Part shown: piece after piece, positions 1 to 7,038 of the stretch | How positions within the stretch are numbered: position 1 is the first letter of the stretch | Layout: each line of letters opens with the position of its first letter | DNA from: SIG471 sp045638565 | GTDB taxonomy: Bacteria > Bacillota > Clostridia > Oscillospirales > Butyricicoccaceae | Assembly: GCA_045638565.1 (NCBI GenBank) | Contig: JAZUBN010000132.1 | Coordinates: 1 to 8,924 of the forward strand | DNA: 8,924 nucleotides | Direction of reading: 5' to 3' | The notes under the pieces: model-generated | Seen by the model: the letters and a program-made list of their open reading frames with translations, nothing else | Database searches by the model: none | Told to the model about the DNA's origin: nothing | Position numbers and translations under genes: made by a program

Positions 1-15
1 CTACACATTATTCTT

Positions 16-59
16 GCCTCCCTCTGACGAGGGAGGGGGACCGCTTGCGGTGGAAGGAG
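16..59. repeat. Dispersed palindromic repeat, copy A
   Basis: Two consecutive hairpins. CCTCCCTC (17-24) pairs with GAGGGAGG (29-36) around the loop TGAC, and ACCGC (40-44) pairs with GCGGT (47-51) around TT. A GGAAGGAGAG tail follows. The same plan (purine-rich GGGAGG, then GGACC hairpin GGT, then GGAGGGA) recurs at 5788-5832 and 7110-7152, always in this orientation and always between genes. There is no T-run, so it does not look like a plain terminator. I take it to be a short non-autonomous intergenic repeat of a kind seen in gut Clostridia. No transposase is nearby. Confidence 0.75.
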
Positions 60-96
60 AGAAACCTATCCAATGTGACTTGTCGCACCTCAATTA

Positions 97-137
97 TTCA
101 CTCTTCATTTTTCACTATTCACCATTCATTTATCATT
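97..137. repeat. Degenerate TTCAC-rich tract
   Basis: Imperfect tandem units of the type TTCACT/TTCATT: TTCACTC, TTCATTT, TTCACTA, TTCACCA, TTCATTT. The tract starts 46 bp after the TGGA of repeat copy A. A shorter tract of the same type (7192-7205) starts 47 bp after the TGGA of copy C, so the two are probably parts of one composite repeat. No coding potential is apparent. Confidence 0.55.
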
Positions 138-145
138 GCTCCCCC

Positions 146-212
146 TGATATGATTATATCGTATCACCTTATTGCGAAATGTACAAACTTGACAGTTTCG
201 CGTGATTACACG
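146..212. promoter_or_regulatory. Cluster of operator-like dyads with a perfect TTGACA box
   Basis: Three inverted repeats lie in a row. TGATATGAT (146-154) and ATCGTATCA (158-166) are 9-bp arms with one mismatch and a 3-bp spacer. GCGAAATGT (174-182) faces ACAGTTTCGC (192-201), complementary except for one extra base. CGTG (201-204) faces CACG (209-212). A consensus -35 box TTGACA (189-194) is embedded in the second dyad. The best matching -10 boxes are badly spaced: TATGTA at 213-218 has an 18-bp spacer but is weak, TATCAT at 217-222 has 22 bp, and TATAAT at 230-235 has 35 bp. Whether this is a working promoter is therefore open. If used, it would drive a long ftsK leader or a small RNA. 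The symmetric sites suggest repressor binding, but no regulator can be named. Confidence 0.4.
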
Positions 213-345
213 TATGTATCATTTTCCATTATAATACTCTGCGGCATTAGATAACGACAAAAAACCTCTGTCCTGATTCGCCATATCATCACATCAAATT
301 ACAATTTTTCCCTTATTTTATTTGCCCTTAAATCACCCATTTTAT

Positions 346-374
346 TTGCTTTTTTTCCAATTTTATGTTATAAT
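346..374 (+). promoter_or_regulatory. Sigma-A promoter of ftsK-gyrA
   Basis: The -35 box TTGCTT (346-351) and the -10 box TATAAT (369-374) are separated by 17 bp. An extended -10 TG lies at 366-367. Transcription would start near 381, about 38 nt before the ftsK start codon. A second TATAAT (383-388) lies just downstream but lacks a good -35 box. This is the closest and strongest promoter match for the two-gene ftsK-gyrA unit. Confidence 0.75.
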
Positions 375-418
375 ATATAAGGTATAATCTCTCTTTTATG
401 AAATGGAGTTCACAATAA

Positions 419-3163
419 ATGGCAGACACCAAAAAATCAACAACAAGTACGAAAAAGAGCACAGAAACAAAGAAAAAAACTGCTCCGAATGCCGCCCAGA
501 TGGCAGCACGCCGTCAGATGTGGGGCGCAGGCTATCTTTTCTTCGCCTTTCTGCTTCTGCTCTCCCTCTTCGGAATCGAAGGCTTCGTCCTCGATTTCTT
601 CCGTGACATATCAGCAGGTCTCACCGGCATAGGATTTTTCATCCTTCCGTTCGCCATGATTTTCTCGGGAATCACCCTTATCCGCAAGCGCAAAGGCAAG
701 GCACGCAAAACTGTCGCCCTCACAATGCTGCTCCCTCTCGTTCTCGGTATAATCGGCCACGTATTTTCGGCAGGCAGCGAAATTTCTGCCACAGCGCTGG
801 GCGAGCTCTGGGACACGGGTCTTGAATACAAGAGCGGCGGTGTTCTTTCGGGTATGATAGGCGCAGGCCTTTCCCTCGCCATCTCCCCAATAGGCGCAGG
901 CGTTCTTTCCATCCTCGTCTTTGCATTCATTTTCATGCTGGCATTCAACATCCATATGGATCAGATTGTGGAAAAAGTCAAGGATATCCGCCTCCCGCAG
1001 GAGCCTGATGATCCTGAGCCAGAGCCAAAGCCTGTGCGTGAGCCTGTACCAAGCCTCCCTAAAAAGGGCGGCAAGCGTATCGATATCGCCCTCGACGGCG
1101 AAGAACGCGAAAAGCCAAAGCGCGGACAGGCTATCGATATTGCCCCTCCTAACGTAAAGACTCCTGCCGAGTTCCTCGCAGGCAAGGACGAGCCTAAAAA
1201 GGGCGTGGAGGTTTCCCAGCCTGAAGAGGACGAGCTTGACGTATTCGACGATGATTACATCTCCGATTACGATTACCCGAAACAGACCGACGGTCTTATG
1301 CTGGCAAGCGAGGAAAACGACGGCATTATCCGCGAGGAAAAGCAAAAGGAAGAAAAGGAGCATAAGCTCAGCTTAAACGATCTTCTTCCATGGAAAAAAG
1401 AGCCTAAGAATGAAGAACCTGTCATTATAAAATCTGAAGAAGAAACCACAGAGCCGGAGGACGATGCCCCTCTTGCAGACCGCTATGACGCTGTCAAGCC
1501 AAAGCATGAAGGTCCTGTTGAAATCACTCCTCGCAAGGCAGAGACGGTTTCCATCGCTCCATCCATCACAGGCACAGCGCCAAAGCTTCCTGAAGGCGTG
1601 GCAAAGCTCAGCAAAAACGATGTTGCCGAAGGCACAAATCAGGTGATGAGCGAAATTGAGGAAATGATGAACAAGCATAACGCTTCGGACGTCAGAGAAT
1701 ATCTCTATCCGCCTGTCAGCCTTCTCAAGAGAAGTGAGCCTGTATCATCCGACGTTGCAAAGGAAACAAAGCTCCTTGCAGACAGACTTGTGGACACACT
1801 CCTCTCCTTCGGCATCGACAGTAATGTTGTCGGCGTTACACGCGGTCCTACCGTCACACGTTACGAGCTGACACTTCAGCGCGGCACAAAGTTCTCCCGT
1901 GTATCCAATCTTTCGGAAGACATCGCTCTCGCATTGGGCGCCCAGTCGATCCGAATTTCCACAATTCCTGACAAGCTGGCAATCGGTATTGAAGTGCCGA
2001 ACTCCCAGCAGCAGACTGTCACAATCCGTGACATCATCGACTCAAACGAATTCAGAAATCACAAATCAAAAATCTGCTTCCCTGTAGGCAAGGATATTGC
2101 CAACAAGAGCGTTATCGGCGATATCGGCAAGATGCCGCATATGCTTATCGCAGGTACAACAGGCTCCGGTAAGTCGGTGTGCATCAATTCCATCCTTATC
2201 AGCCTGCTTTATAAATCAAGCCCTGAGGAAGTACGCCTTATCATGATCGACCCTAAGATGATCGAACTCGGCGTATATAACGGCATTCCTCATCTGCTCA
2301 TCCCTGTCGTCACCGACCCTAAGAAGGCTTCGGGCGCTCTCAACTGGGCGGTAAGCGAAATGATGCGCCGTTATAAGCTGCTTTCCGATATGGGTGTAAG
2401 AGACCTTGCTTCCTATAACGAGGAAATCAAGGCAAGAGGCGAAGGCGAAACATTACCTCAGATTGTCATCGTCATCGACGAACTTGCCGACCTTATGTTT
2501 GTTGCGGCTCGTGAAGTTGAAGAAGCTATCGCAAGAATCGCACAGATGGCACGAGCAGCCGGTATGCATCTCATCATCGCAACACAGCGTCCTTCTGCCG
2601 ATATCATCACAGGTATCATGAAGGCGAATATCCCGTCCCGTGTGGCTTTTGCCGTTGCATCCCAGATTGAAAGCCGAATCATCCTCGATACACCGGGCGC
2701 TGAAAAGCTTATCGGTAAGGGCGATATGCTCTATGCCCCTCTCGGTCTGCCAAAGCCAATGCGTGTTCAGGGCTGTTTCATCACGACAGCCGAAGTTGAA
2801 TCTGTCGTTGAGTTTATAAAGAAGACTTCCACATCCGATTATAAGAGCGACATCATCGAGCACATCGAGCACGCTGCCGAAAACACAGGCAAGGGCGGCT
2901 CGGGCGGTGCGACTACGGGCGGCGACCCTGATGATGACGATCCACTGATGGACGAAGCAATCTCCATCGTTGTGGGCACAGGTCAGGCAAGCACATCAAT
3001 GCTTCAGCGCAAGCTCAAGCTGGGCTATTCAAGAGCCTCTCGTCTTATCGACCAGATGGAAGAACGCGGCATCGTAGGGCCATTCGAAGGCTCAAAACCT
3101 CGCCAGGTACTTATTACAAAGCAGGAATGGCAGGAAATGATGGTACGCAAACACGATATATAA
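419..3163 (+). CDS. ftsK: DNA translocase FtsK/SpoIIIE
   Basis: Membrane-anchored ATP-driven DNA pump that moves chromosomal DNA across the closing septum at division or sporulation. The N-terminus is Lys/Thr-rich. Hydrophobic segments at about residues 36-60, 64-88, 99-115 and 141-178 form the membrane domain. A charged, Pro/Glu-rich linker runs from about 190 to 420. The RecA-like motor has Walker A GTTGSGKS (579-586) and Walker B with Asp687-Glu688 (IVIVIDELADL). The C-terminal winged-helix gamma domain (about 840-905) contains ERGIVGP and EGSKPR, typical of the part that reads polar DNA signals. At 914 residues it is longer than the roughly 790 of Bacillus SpoIIIE, mainly because of the linker. 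GGAG at 405-408 sits 10 nt before the ATG and fixes the start. gyrA follows after 46 bp. From sequence alone, FtsK (vegetative) and SpoIIIE (sporulation) roles cannot be separated. Confidence 0.97.
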   Translation: MADTKKSTTSTKKSTETKKKTAPNAAQMAARRQMWGAGYLFFAFLLLLSLFGIEGFVLDFFRDISAGLTGIGFFILPFAMIFSGITLIRKRKGKARKTVALTMLLPLVLGIIGHVFSAGSEISATALGELWDTGLEYKSGGVLSGMIGAGLSLAISPIGAGVLSILVFAFIFMLAFNIHMDQIVEKVKDIRLPQEPDDPEPEPKPVREPVPSLPKKGGKRIDIALDGEEREKPKRGQAIDIAPPNVKTPAEFLAGKDEPKKGVEVSQPEEDELDVFDDDYISDYDYPKQTDGLMLASEENDGIIREEKQKEEKEHKLSLNDLLPWKKEPKNEEPVIIKSEEETTEPEDDAPLADRYDAVKPKHEGPVEITPRKAETVSIAPSITGTAPKLPEGVAKLSKNDVAEGTNQVMSEIEEMMNKHNASDVREYLYPPVSLLKRSEPVSSDVAKETKLLADRLVDTLLSFGIDSNVVGVTRGPTVTRYELTLQRGTKFSRVSNLSEDIALALGAQSIRISTIPDKLAIGIEVPNSQQQTVTIRDIIDSNEFRNHKSKICFPVGKDIANKSVIGDIGKMPHMLIAGTTGSGKSVCINSILISLLYKSSPEEVRLIMIDPKMIELGVYNGIPHLLIPVVTDPKKASGALNWAVSEMMRRYKLLSDMGVRDLASYNEEIKARGEGETLPQIVIVIDELADLMFVAAREVEEAIARIAQMARAAGMHLIIATQRPSADIITGIMKANIPSRVAFAVASQIESRIILDTPGAEKLIGKGDMLYAPLGLPKPMRVQGCFITTAEVESVVEFIKKTSTSDYKSDIIEHIEHAAENTGKGGSGGATTGGDPDDDDPLMDEAISIVVGTGQASTSMLQRKLKLGYSRASRLIDQMEERGIVGPFEGSKPRQVLITKQEWQEMMVRKHDI

Positions 3164-3209
3164 GTAATAACACATAAACCTTGTATACATAGAAAAGGAA
3201 TAAATTACC

Positions 3210-5717
3210 ATGAGTGATTACAAGAAACAGGACCTTCATTTTTCCGATCAGAAAATCGTCACGGTCAATCTTGAACGTGAAATGAAGAAATCCTTCATCG
3301 ATTACGCAATGAGCGTTATCGTATCCCGCGCCCTTCCTGATGCGCGCGACGGCTTAAAGCCTGTACACAGACGTATTCTCTACGCTATGTACGAAGACAA
3401 GCTCACACACGACAGACCATATCGCAAGTCGGCGACTACTGTTGGTAACGTGCTCGGCCGTTACCATCCACACGGCGACGCCTCTGTTTACGATGCTATG
3501 GTACGTCTTGCGCAGGACTTCTCCATGCGCTATATGCTCATCGACGGCCACGGTAACTTCGGCTCTGTCGATGGCGACCCACCTGCTGCTTACCGTTATA
3601 CAGAAGCAAGAATGTCAAAGCTTGCCAGCGAAATGCTGACAGATATCGAAAAGGAAACTGTCGATTTCCAGCCTAACTTTGATGATAAGATGCAGGAGCC
3701 TTCTGTTCTCCCATCCCGTTTCCCTAACCTTCTGGTCAACGGCGCTATGGGTATTGCTGTCGGTATGGCAACTAACATCCCACCTCACAATCTTGGCGAA
3801 GTCATCGATGCAGTATGCTACCTCATCGACCATCCTGAGGCTACAACAGACGACCTCTGCCAGATTGTCAAGGGTCCAGACTTCCCTACAGGCGCTCTCA
3901 TTCTCGGCAAGAGCGGCATCAGAGCGGCTTACCACACAGGTAAGGGCAAGATTCAGGTGCGCTCCAAGTGTGAAATCGAAGAATGGAACAACGGCAGATA
4001 CCGTATCATCGTTACAGAAATCCCTTATATGGTCAATAAGGCACGCCTTATCGAGCATATTTCCGAGCTTCACAGAGACAAGCGCATCGAAGGCATCACA
4101 GACCTCCGTGACGAAAGTGACCGCGAAGGTATGCGCATCGTAATCGAACTTCGCCGCGATGTAAATGCTCAGGTCGTTCTCAATCAGCTCTTCCAGTATA
4201 CAGACCTCCAGAGCACATTCTCTGTAAATATGCTGGCTCTTGTAAATAACCAGCCAAAGATTCTCACACTCCGTGAAATGCTGGACACATATCTCGACCA
4301 TCAGTTCAAGGTTGTCACACGCAGAACAGAGCACGACCTTAAGAAGGCTCGTGAACGCGCTCACATCCTGGAAGGTCTCAAGATTGCCTGCGATAACATC
4401 GACGAAGTAATCCACATCATCCGCACAAGCTACGATGATGCCAAGGCTCGCCTTATGGAACGCTTCGGTCTTTCGGAAGTTCAGGCTCAGTCGATCCTCG
4501 ATATGCGTCTTGGTCGTCTGCAGGGTCTTGAAGTTGAAAAGATTCAGAACGAACTGGATATGCTCCTTAAGAAGATCGATGAATACATCGAAATTCTCTC
4601 CAATCCTAAGTTCATCTACGATATCGTCAAGACAGAAATCACAGAAATCAAGGAAAAGTTCGCTGACGAAAGACGCACAGAAATCTCCTTCGTCGAAAAT
4701 GACCTTGATATCGAAGATCTTATCGAAGAAGAACAGAGTGTATTCACTCTTACAAATATGGGTTATATCAAGCGTGTTCCTGCTTCCACATACCGCGCTC
4801 AGCGCAGAGGCGGACGTGGTGTAACAGGTATGACAACACGTGAAGAGGACATGACAAAGACTGTATTTACAGCCTCCACCCACGATTACATCCTCTTCTT
4901 TACAAACTTCGGACGTATTTTCAAGCTTAAGGGCTATCATGTTCCTGAAAGCTCACGAAACGCAAAGGGTACAAACCTTGTAAACCTCCTTCAGCTCGAT
5001 ACAGATGAAAGCGTTTCCGCAATGATAAATGTGCCTGAATTCGTTCCTGACAGATACGTATTCTTCGCTACAAAGAAGGGTATCGTAAAGCGTATCGCTC
5101 TCGATGCTCTCAACACAGCACGTAAGGGCGGTATTCGCTGCATCGGCATTGATGAAGATGACGAAGTTATCGGCGTACGTCTCACAACAGGCTCCGACAA
5201 GGTTCTTCTCGCTGCAAGAAGCGGCAGAATGATTCGCTTTGATGAAAACGAAGTTCGTCCTATGGGCCGTGAAGCTTACGGTGTACGCGGTATCAAGCTG
5301 GGCGAAGACGATTATCTCGTTGACGTAGCCTGCGATTCTGACGGCTCTCAGGTGCTTACAGTTACAGATAACGGCTATGGTAAGATTACACCTACCGAAG
5401 ACTATACAGAGCACCACAGAGGCTCCACAGGCGTTACAGGCCATGCTGTTACAGACAAGACAGGTCCTGTCAAGGCTATCATGTGCGTAAACGGCGACGA
5501 AGACGTTATGATGATTGCATCCAACGGTGTCATCATCCGTACAGGCGTTGAAGCTATCAGAGTATGCGGCAGAGCATCTCAGGGTGTCCGTCTTATGCGT
5601 CTTGCCGACGATGTAAAGGTGATTTCCATTACACGCGCTCTCAAGGAAGACGAAGAAGATGTGAGCGAAACAACTGAAATCGCTGAAACTGCAGAAGCAG
5701 AAACAACAGAGGAATAG
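3210..5717 (+). CDS. gyrA: DNA gyrase subunit A
   Basis: Breakage-reunion subunit of the type II topoisomerase that introduces negative supercoils; it works as an A2B2 complex with GyrB. The catalytic tyrosine is Tyr130, preceded by Arg129, in the RYTEARM motif. The quinolone-resistance region reads HPHGDASVYDAMV (86-98). The C-terminal beta-pinwheel carries a perfect GyrA box QRRGGRG (531-537), which separates gyrase from topoisomerase IV ParC. The protein is 835 residues, usual for the family, and ends in an acidic Glu/Thr-rich tail. AAAGGA at 3194-3199 is 10 nt before the ATG. There is no terminator between ftsK and this gene, so co-transcription is likely, although a promoter inside ftsK cannot be excluded. 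The partner gyrB is not in the window. At the position of E. coli Ser83 the protein has Ala91. Confidence 0.98.
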   Translation: MSDYKKQDLHFSDQKIVTVNLEREMKKSFIDYAMSVIVSRALPDARDGLKPVHRRILYAMYEDKLTHDRPYRKSATTVGNVLGRYHPHGDASVYDAMVRLAQDFSMRYMLIDGHGNFGSVDGDPPAAYRYTEARMSKLASEMLTDIEKETVDFQPNFDDKMQEPSVLPSRFPNLLVNGAMGIAVGMATNIPPHNLGEVIDAVCYLIDHPEATTDDLCQIVKGPDFPTGALILGKSGIRAAYHTGKGKIQVRSKCEIEEWNNGRYRIIVTEIPYMVNKARLIEHISELHRDKRIEGITDLRDESDREGMRIVIELRRDVNAQVVLNQLFQYTDLQSTFSVNMLALVNNQPKILTLREMLDTYLDHQFKVVTRRTEHDLKKARERAHILEGLKIACDNIDEVIHIIRTSYDDAKARLMERFGLSEVQAQSILDMRLGRLQGLEVEKIQNELDMLLKKIDEYIEILSNPKFIYDIVKTEITEIKEKFADERRTEISFVENDLDIEDLIEEEQSVFTLTNMGYIKRVPASTYRAQRRGGRGVTGMTTREEDMTKTVFTASTHDYILFFTNFGRIFKLKGYHVPESSRNAKGTNLVNLLQLDTDESVSAMINVPEFVPDRYVFFATKKGIVKRIALDALNTARKGGIRCIGIDEDDEVIGVRLTTGSDKVLLAARSGRMIRFDENEVRPMGREAYGVRGIKLGEDDYLVDVACDSDGSQVLTVTDNGYGKITPTEDYTEHHRGSTGVTGHAVTDKTGPVKAIMCVNGDEDVMMIASNGVIIRTGVEAIRVCGRASQGVRLMRLADDVKVISITRALKEDEEDVSETTEIAETAEAETTEE

Positions 5718-5722
5718 AAAAT

Positions 5723-5774
5723 GTAGGGTGCGGTGCCCTCGACGCACCGCGGGAGCAGCAAGCGGCTCCCCTAC
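5723..5774. repeat. Compact palindromic element with GTAG...CTAC ends
   Basis: The outer ends GTAGGG (5723-5728) and CCCTAC (5769-5774) are inverted repeats. Inside are two strong hairpins: GCGGTGC (5730-5736) with GCACCGC (5744-5750), and GGGAGC (5751-5756) with GCTCCC (5765-5770), so the ends and the second hairpin compete for two bases. The whole can fold as a three-way junction. It starts 5 bp after the gyrA stop codon. No T-run follows, so it is not a classical terminator, though it could block exonucleases at the end of the gyrA mRNA. It resembles REP-like or miniature elements that I recall from Ruminococcaceae; that assignment is from memory. Confidence 0.7.
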
Positions 5775-5787
5775 GAAAGTTTCTCTG

Positions 5788-5832
5788 CCTCCCTTGCCTA
5801 AAGCGAGGTGGACCGCTTTAGCGGTGGAGGGA
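5788..5832. repeat. Dispersed palindromic repeat, copy B
   Basis: Same family and orientation as the elements at 16-59 and 7110-7152. The core hairpin is ACCGCT (5812-5817) with AGCGGT (5820-5825) around TT, flanked by CCTCCCTT on the left and GGAGGGA on the right. TCCCT (5790-5794) can also pair with AGGGA (5828-5832), closing an outer stem. It lies only 13 bp after the different GTAG-ended palindrome, so two repeat types sit next to each other behind gyrA. Confidence 0.7.
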
Positions 5833-5851
5833 TTTGGCATCCTCCAATCCA

Positions 5852-5879
5852 TTACAATATGTAATTTATAAATTAAAAT
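5852..5879 (+). promoter_or_regulatory. Candidate promoter of the DUF1177 gene
   Basis: TTACAA (5852-5857) and TAAAAT (5874-5879) are separated by 16 bp in an AT-rich stretch right after the repeats. An alternative -10 is TATAAA (5867-5872), without a convincing -35. Neither is a strong consensus match. The position, 45-70 bp before the start codon, and the absence of another candidate support it. Confidence 0.4.
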
Positions 5880-5882
5880 ATA

Positions 5883-5903
5883 CGCAGGATAATCATTCCT
5901 GCG
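5883..5903 (+). promoter_or_regulatory. Leader hairpin before the DUF1177 ribosome binding site
   Basis: CGCAGGA (5883-5889) pairs perfectly with TCCTGCG (5897-5903) around a 7-nt loop. The AGGAG ribosome binding site follows 6 nt later (5910-5914) and is left free. The hairpin would lie at or very near the 5' end of the transcript, so an mRNA-stabilising role is plausible. It has no T-run and is too small to be a known riboswitch. Confidence 0.45.
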
Positions 5904-5923
5904 GGAATCAGGAGAAAAATATT

Positions 5924-6859
5924 ATGCTTATCAAACAGATCATTGAAGTTTTTGACCTTCTCGATGACGCAAACGTAACCGGTCAGAAGGTAAAGGATTA
6001 CCTCCTTTCCATTCGCCCTGAAACAGAAATCGTGGTTAAGCCTCTCGTTGGCCCTAAGGGTGTTACAGACATGATCAAGATCTGGATCCCAGGTACAAAC
6101 GGCAAGAAGAACGGCGGCACAGCTCCAACACTCGGTCTCCTCGGCAGACTCGGCGGTATCGGCGCTCGCCCAGAAATGATCGGCTTCGTATCCGATGGTG
6201 ACGGTGCTCTCGTAGCTATCACACTTGCATCCAAGATTCTCGATATGCAGAACAAGGGCGATTTCCTCCCAGGTGACGTATTCATCTCCACACATATCTG
6301 CCCTAACGCTCCAACTTCTCCACACTACCCTGTTCCATTCATGGGCTCCCCAGTAAATATGGCTCAGGTTAACGCAGAAGAAGTTACACCTGAACTTGAT
6401 GGTATCCTCTCTGTTGACACAACAAAGGGCAACCGCATCTTCAACCACCGCGGCTTCGCTATCTCCCCAACAGTTAAGCAGGGCTACATCCTCAGAACAA
6501 GTGAAGACCTTCTCGACATTATGTCCACAACAACAGGCGAACTTCCAAAGGTATTCGCTCTCACAACTCAGGATATCACACCATACGGCAACGACCTTTA
6601 CCACCTCAATTCCATTCTCCAGCCAGCAACTGCAACAGACGCTCCTGTTGTCGGCGTAGCTATCACAGCTCAGACAATGGTAGCAGGCTGTGCTTCCGGC
6701 GCAAGCCACTTCACAGATTGTGAAGAAGCAGCACGCTTCATGCTCGAAGTTGCAAAGCGCTTCGGTGCAGGCACTTGCCAGCTTTACGACAAGGAAGAAT
6801 GGGAAAAGATCCAGGAAAAGTACGGCTCCATGGCTCACCTCCAGAAATTGCATAAGTAA
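5924..6859 (+). CDS. DUF1177-family protein
   Basis: Soluble protein of 311 residues without signal peptide or membrane segments; I recognise it as DUF1177, a conserved family without an established function. Conserved-looking blocks are a Gly-rich stretch at 72-80 (LLGRLGGIG), VSDGDGALVAI (89-99), THICPNAPT (123-131) followed by PVPFMGSPV (136-144), and GCASGASHFTDCEEAA (255-270). Clustered His, Cys and Asp residues (His124, Cys126, His134, Asp91, Asp93, Cys256, His262, Cys266) could bind metal or act in catalysis; this is inference. I recall such genes near aroM-like and oligopeptide-transporter genes elsewhere, but none of these is seen here. The ATG at 5924 is chosen because AGGAG (5910-5914) lies 9 nt upstream; an in-frame TTG at 5834 would start inside the repeat and lacks such a site. 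Frequent Thr ACA, Gly GGC/GGT and Ala GCT codons suggest good expression. Confidence 0.85.
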   Translation: MLIKQIIEVFDLLDDANVTGQKVKDYLLSIRPETEIVVKPLVGPKGVTDMIKIWIPGTNGKKNGGTAPTLGLLGRLGGIGARPEMIGFVSDGDGALVAITLASKILDMQNKGDFLPGDVFISTHICPNAPTSPHYPVPFMGSPVNMAQVNAEEVTPELDGILSVDTTKGNRIFNHRGFAISPTVKQGYILRTSEDLLDIMSTTTGELPKVFALTTQDITPYGNDLYHLNSILQPATATDAPVVGVAITAQTMVAGCASGASHFTDCEEAARFMLEVAKRFGAGTCQLYDKEEWEKIQEKYGSMAHLQKLHK

Positions 6860-6877
6860 TTGTCGCTTCGCTCTCGC

Positions 6878-6895
6878 CATTGAGCAGGCTCAATG
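6878..6895. other. Perfect 8-bp inverted repeat after the DUF1177 gene
   Basis: CATTGAGC (6878-6885) and GCTCAATG (6888-6895) are perfectly complementary with a 2-nt centre, starting 18 bp after the stop codon. No T-run follows, so it is not a terminator by itself. Read on the - strand, its flank starts GGGGACCGC and resembles the GGGGACC hairpin core of the dispersed repeats. Confidence 0.6.
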
Positions 6896-6904
6896 CGGTC
6901 CCCG

Positions 6905-6975
6905 ATTTTCCAAGTCTCTCCGACTATGGAAGATGTCATACTTTCAGCGAAATGAATTCGCAGAAAGCGGAAAAT
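6905..6975 (+). other. Nested stem-loop in the 3' region of the DUF1177 transcript
   Basis: ATTTTCC (6905-6911) pairs with GGAAAAT (6969-6975) and encloses a second stem: CTTTC-A-GCGAA (6941-6951) with TTCGC-A-GAAAG (6957-6967), 10 pairs with one A-A mismatch and a 5-nt loop. A small GCTTC/GAAGC hairpin (6982-6997) follows. It lies between the stop codon and the terminator at 7039, so it would be transcribed as part of a roughly 200-nt 3' untranslated region. No known RNA family is recognised. Confidence 0.45.
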
Positions 6976-7038
6976 ATAGATGCTTCATATAAGAAGCTAT
7001 TGTGTCTGCGACGCTATTAAATAAAGCAGATAAAATCA

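Noticed and set aside
16..137. CRISPR-like array from the repeated hairpins and TTCAC units
   Set aside because: The hairpin copies are kilobases apart, and the TTCAC units are degenerate and contiguous with no spacers of uniform length.
45..254. Small open frame (69 codons) upstream of ftsK
   Set aside because: It starts within repeat copy A and runs through the TTCAC tract and the dyads; no ribosome binding site context or recognisable protein features.
3164..3209. Separate promoter or terminator between ftsK and gyrA
   Set aside because: The 46 bp contain only a GTATAC palindrome and the ribosome binding site; no hairpin with T-run and no convincing -35/-10 pair.
3615..4940. Long open frame (441 codons) on the - strand opposite gyrA
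   Set aside because: It is fully antisense to a clear gyrA, is rich in Cys and other residues expected from reverse reading of biased codons, has no ribosome binding site that I can see and matches no family I know.
4953..5852. Open frame of 299 codons on the - strand over the end of gyrA and the repeats
   Set aside because: Its proposed start lies in a dispersed repeat and the rest is the reverse of gyrA; composition is unlike a real protein.
5834..5923. Upstream TTG start for the DUF1177 protein
   Set aside because: The added 30 residues would be encoded by the end of the repeat, the promoter and the leader hairpin; the ATG at 5924 has a strong AGGAG at proper spacing.
5873..6880. Open frame of 335 codons on the - strand opposite the DUF1177 gene
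   Set aside because: Same situation: Cys/Trp-rich, fully antisense to a well-supported gene, explained by rare use of TTA, CTA and TCA codons on the coding strand.
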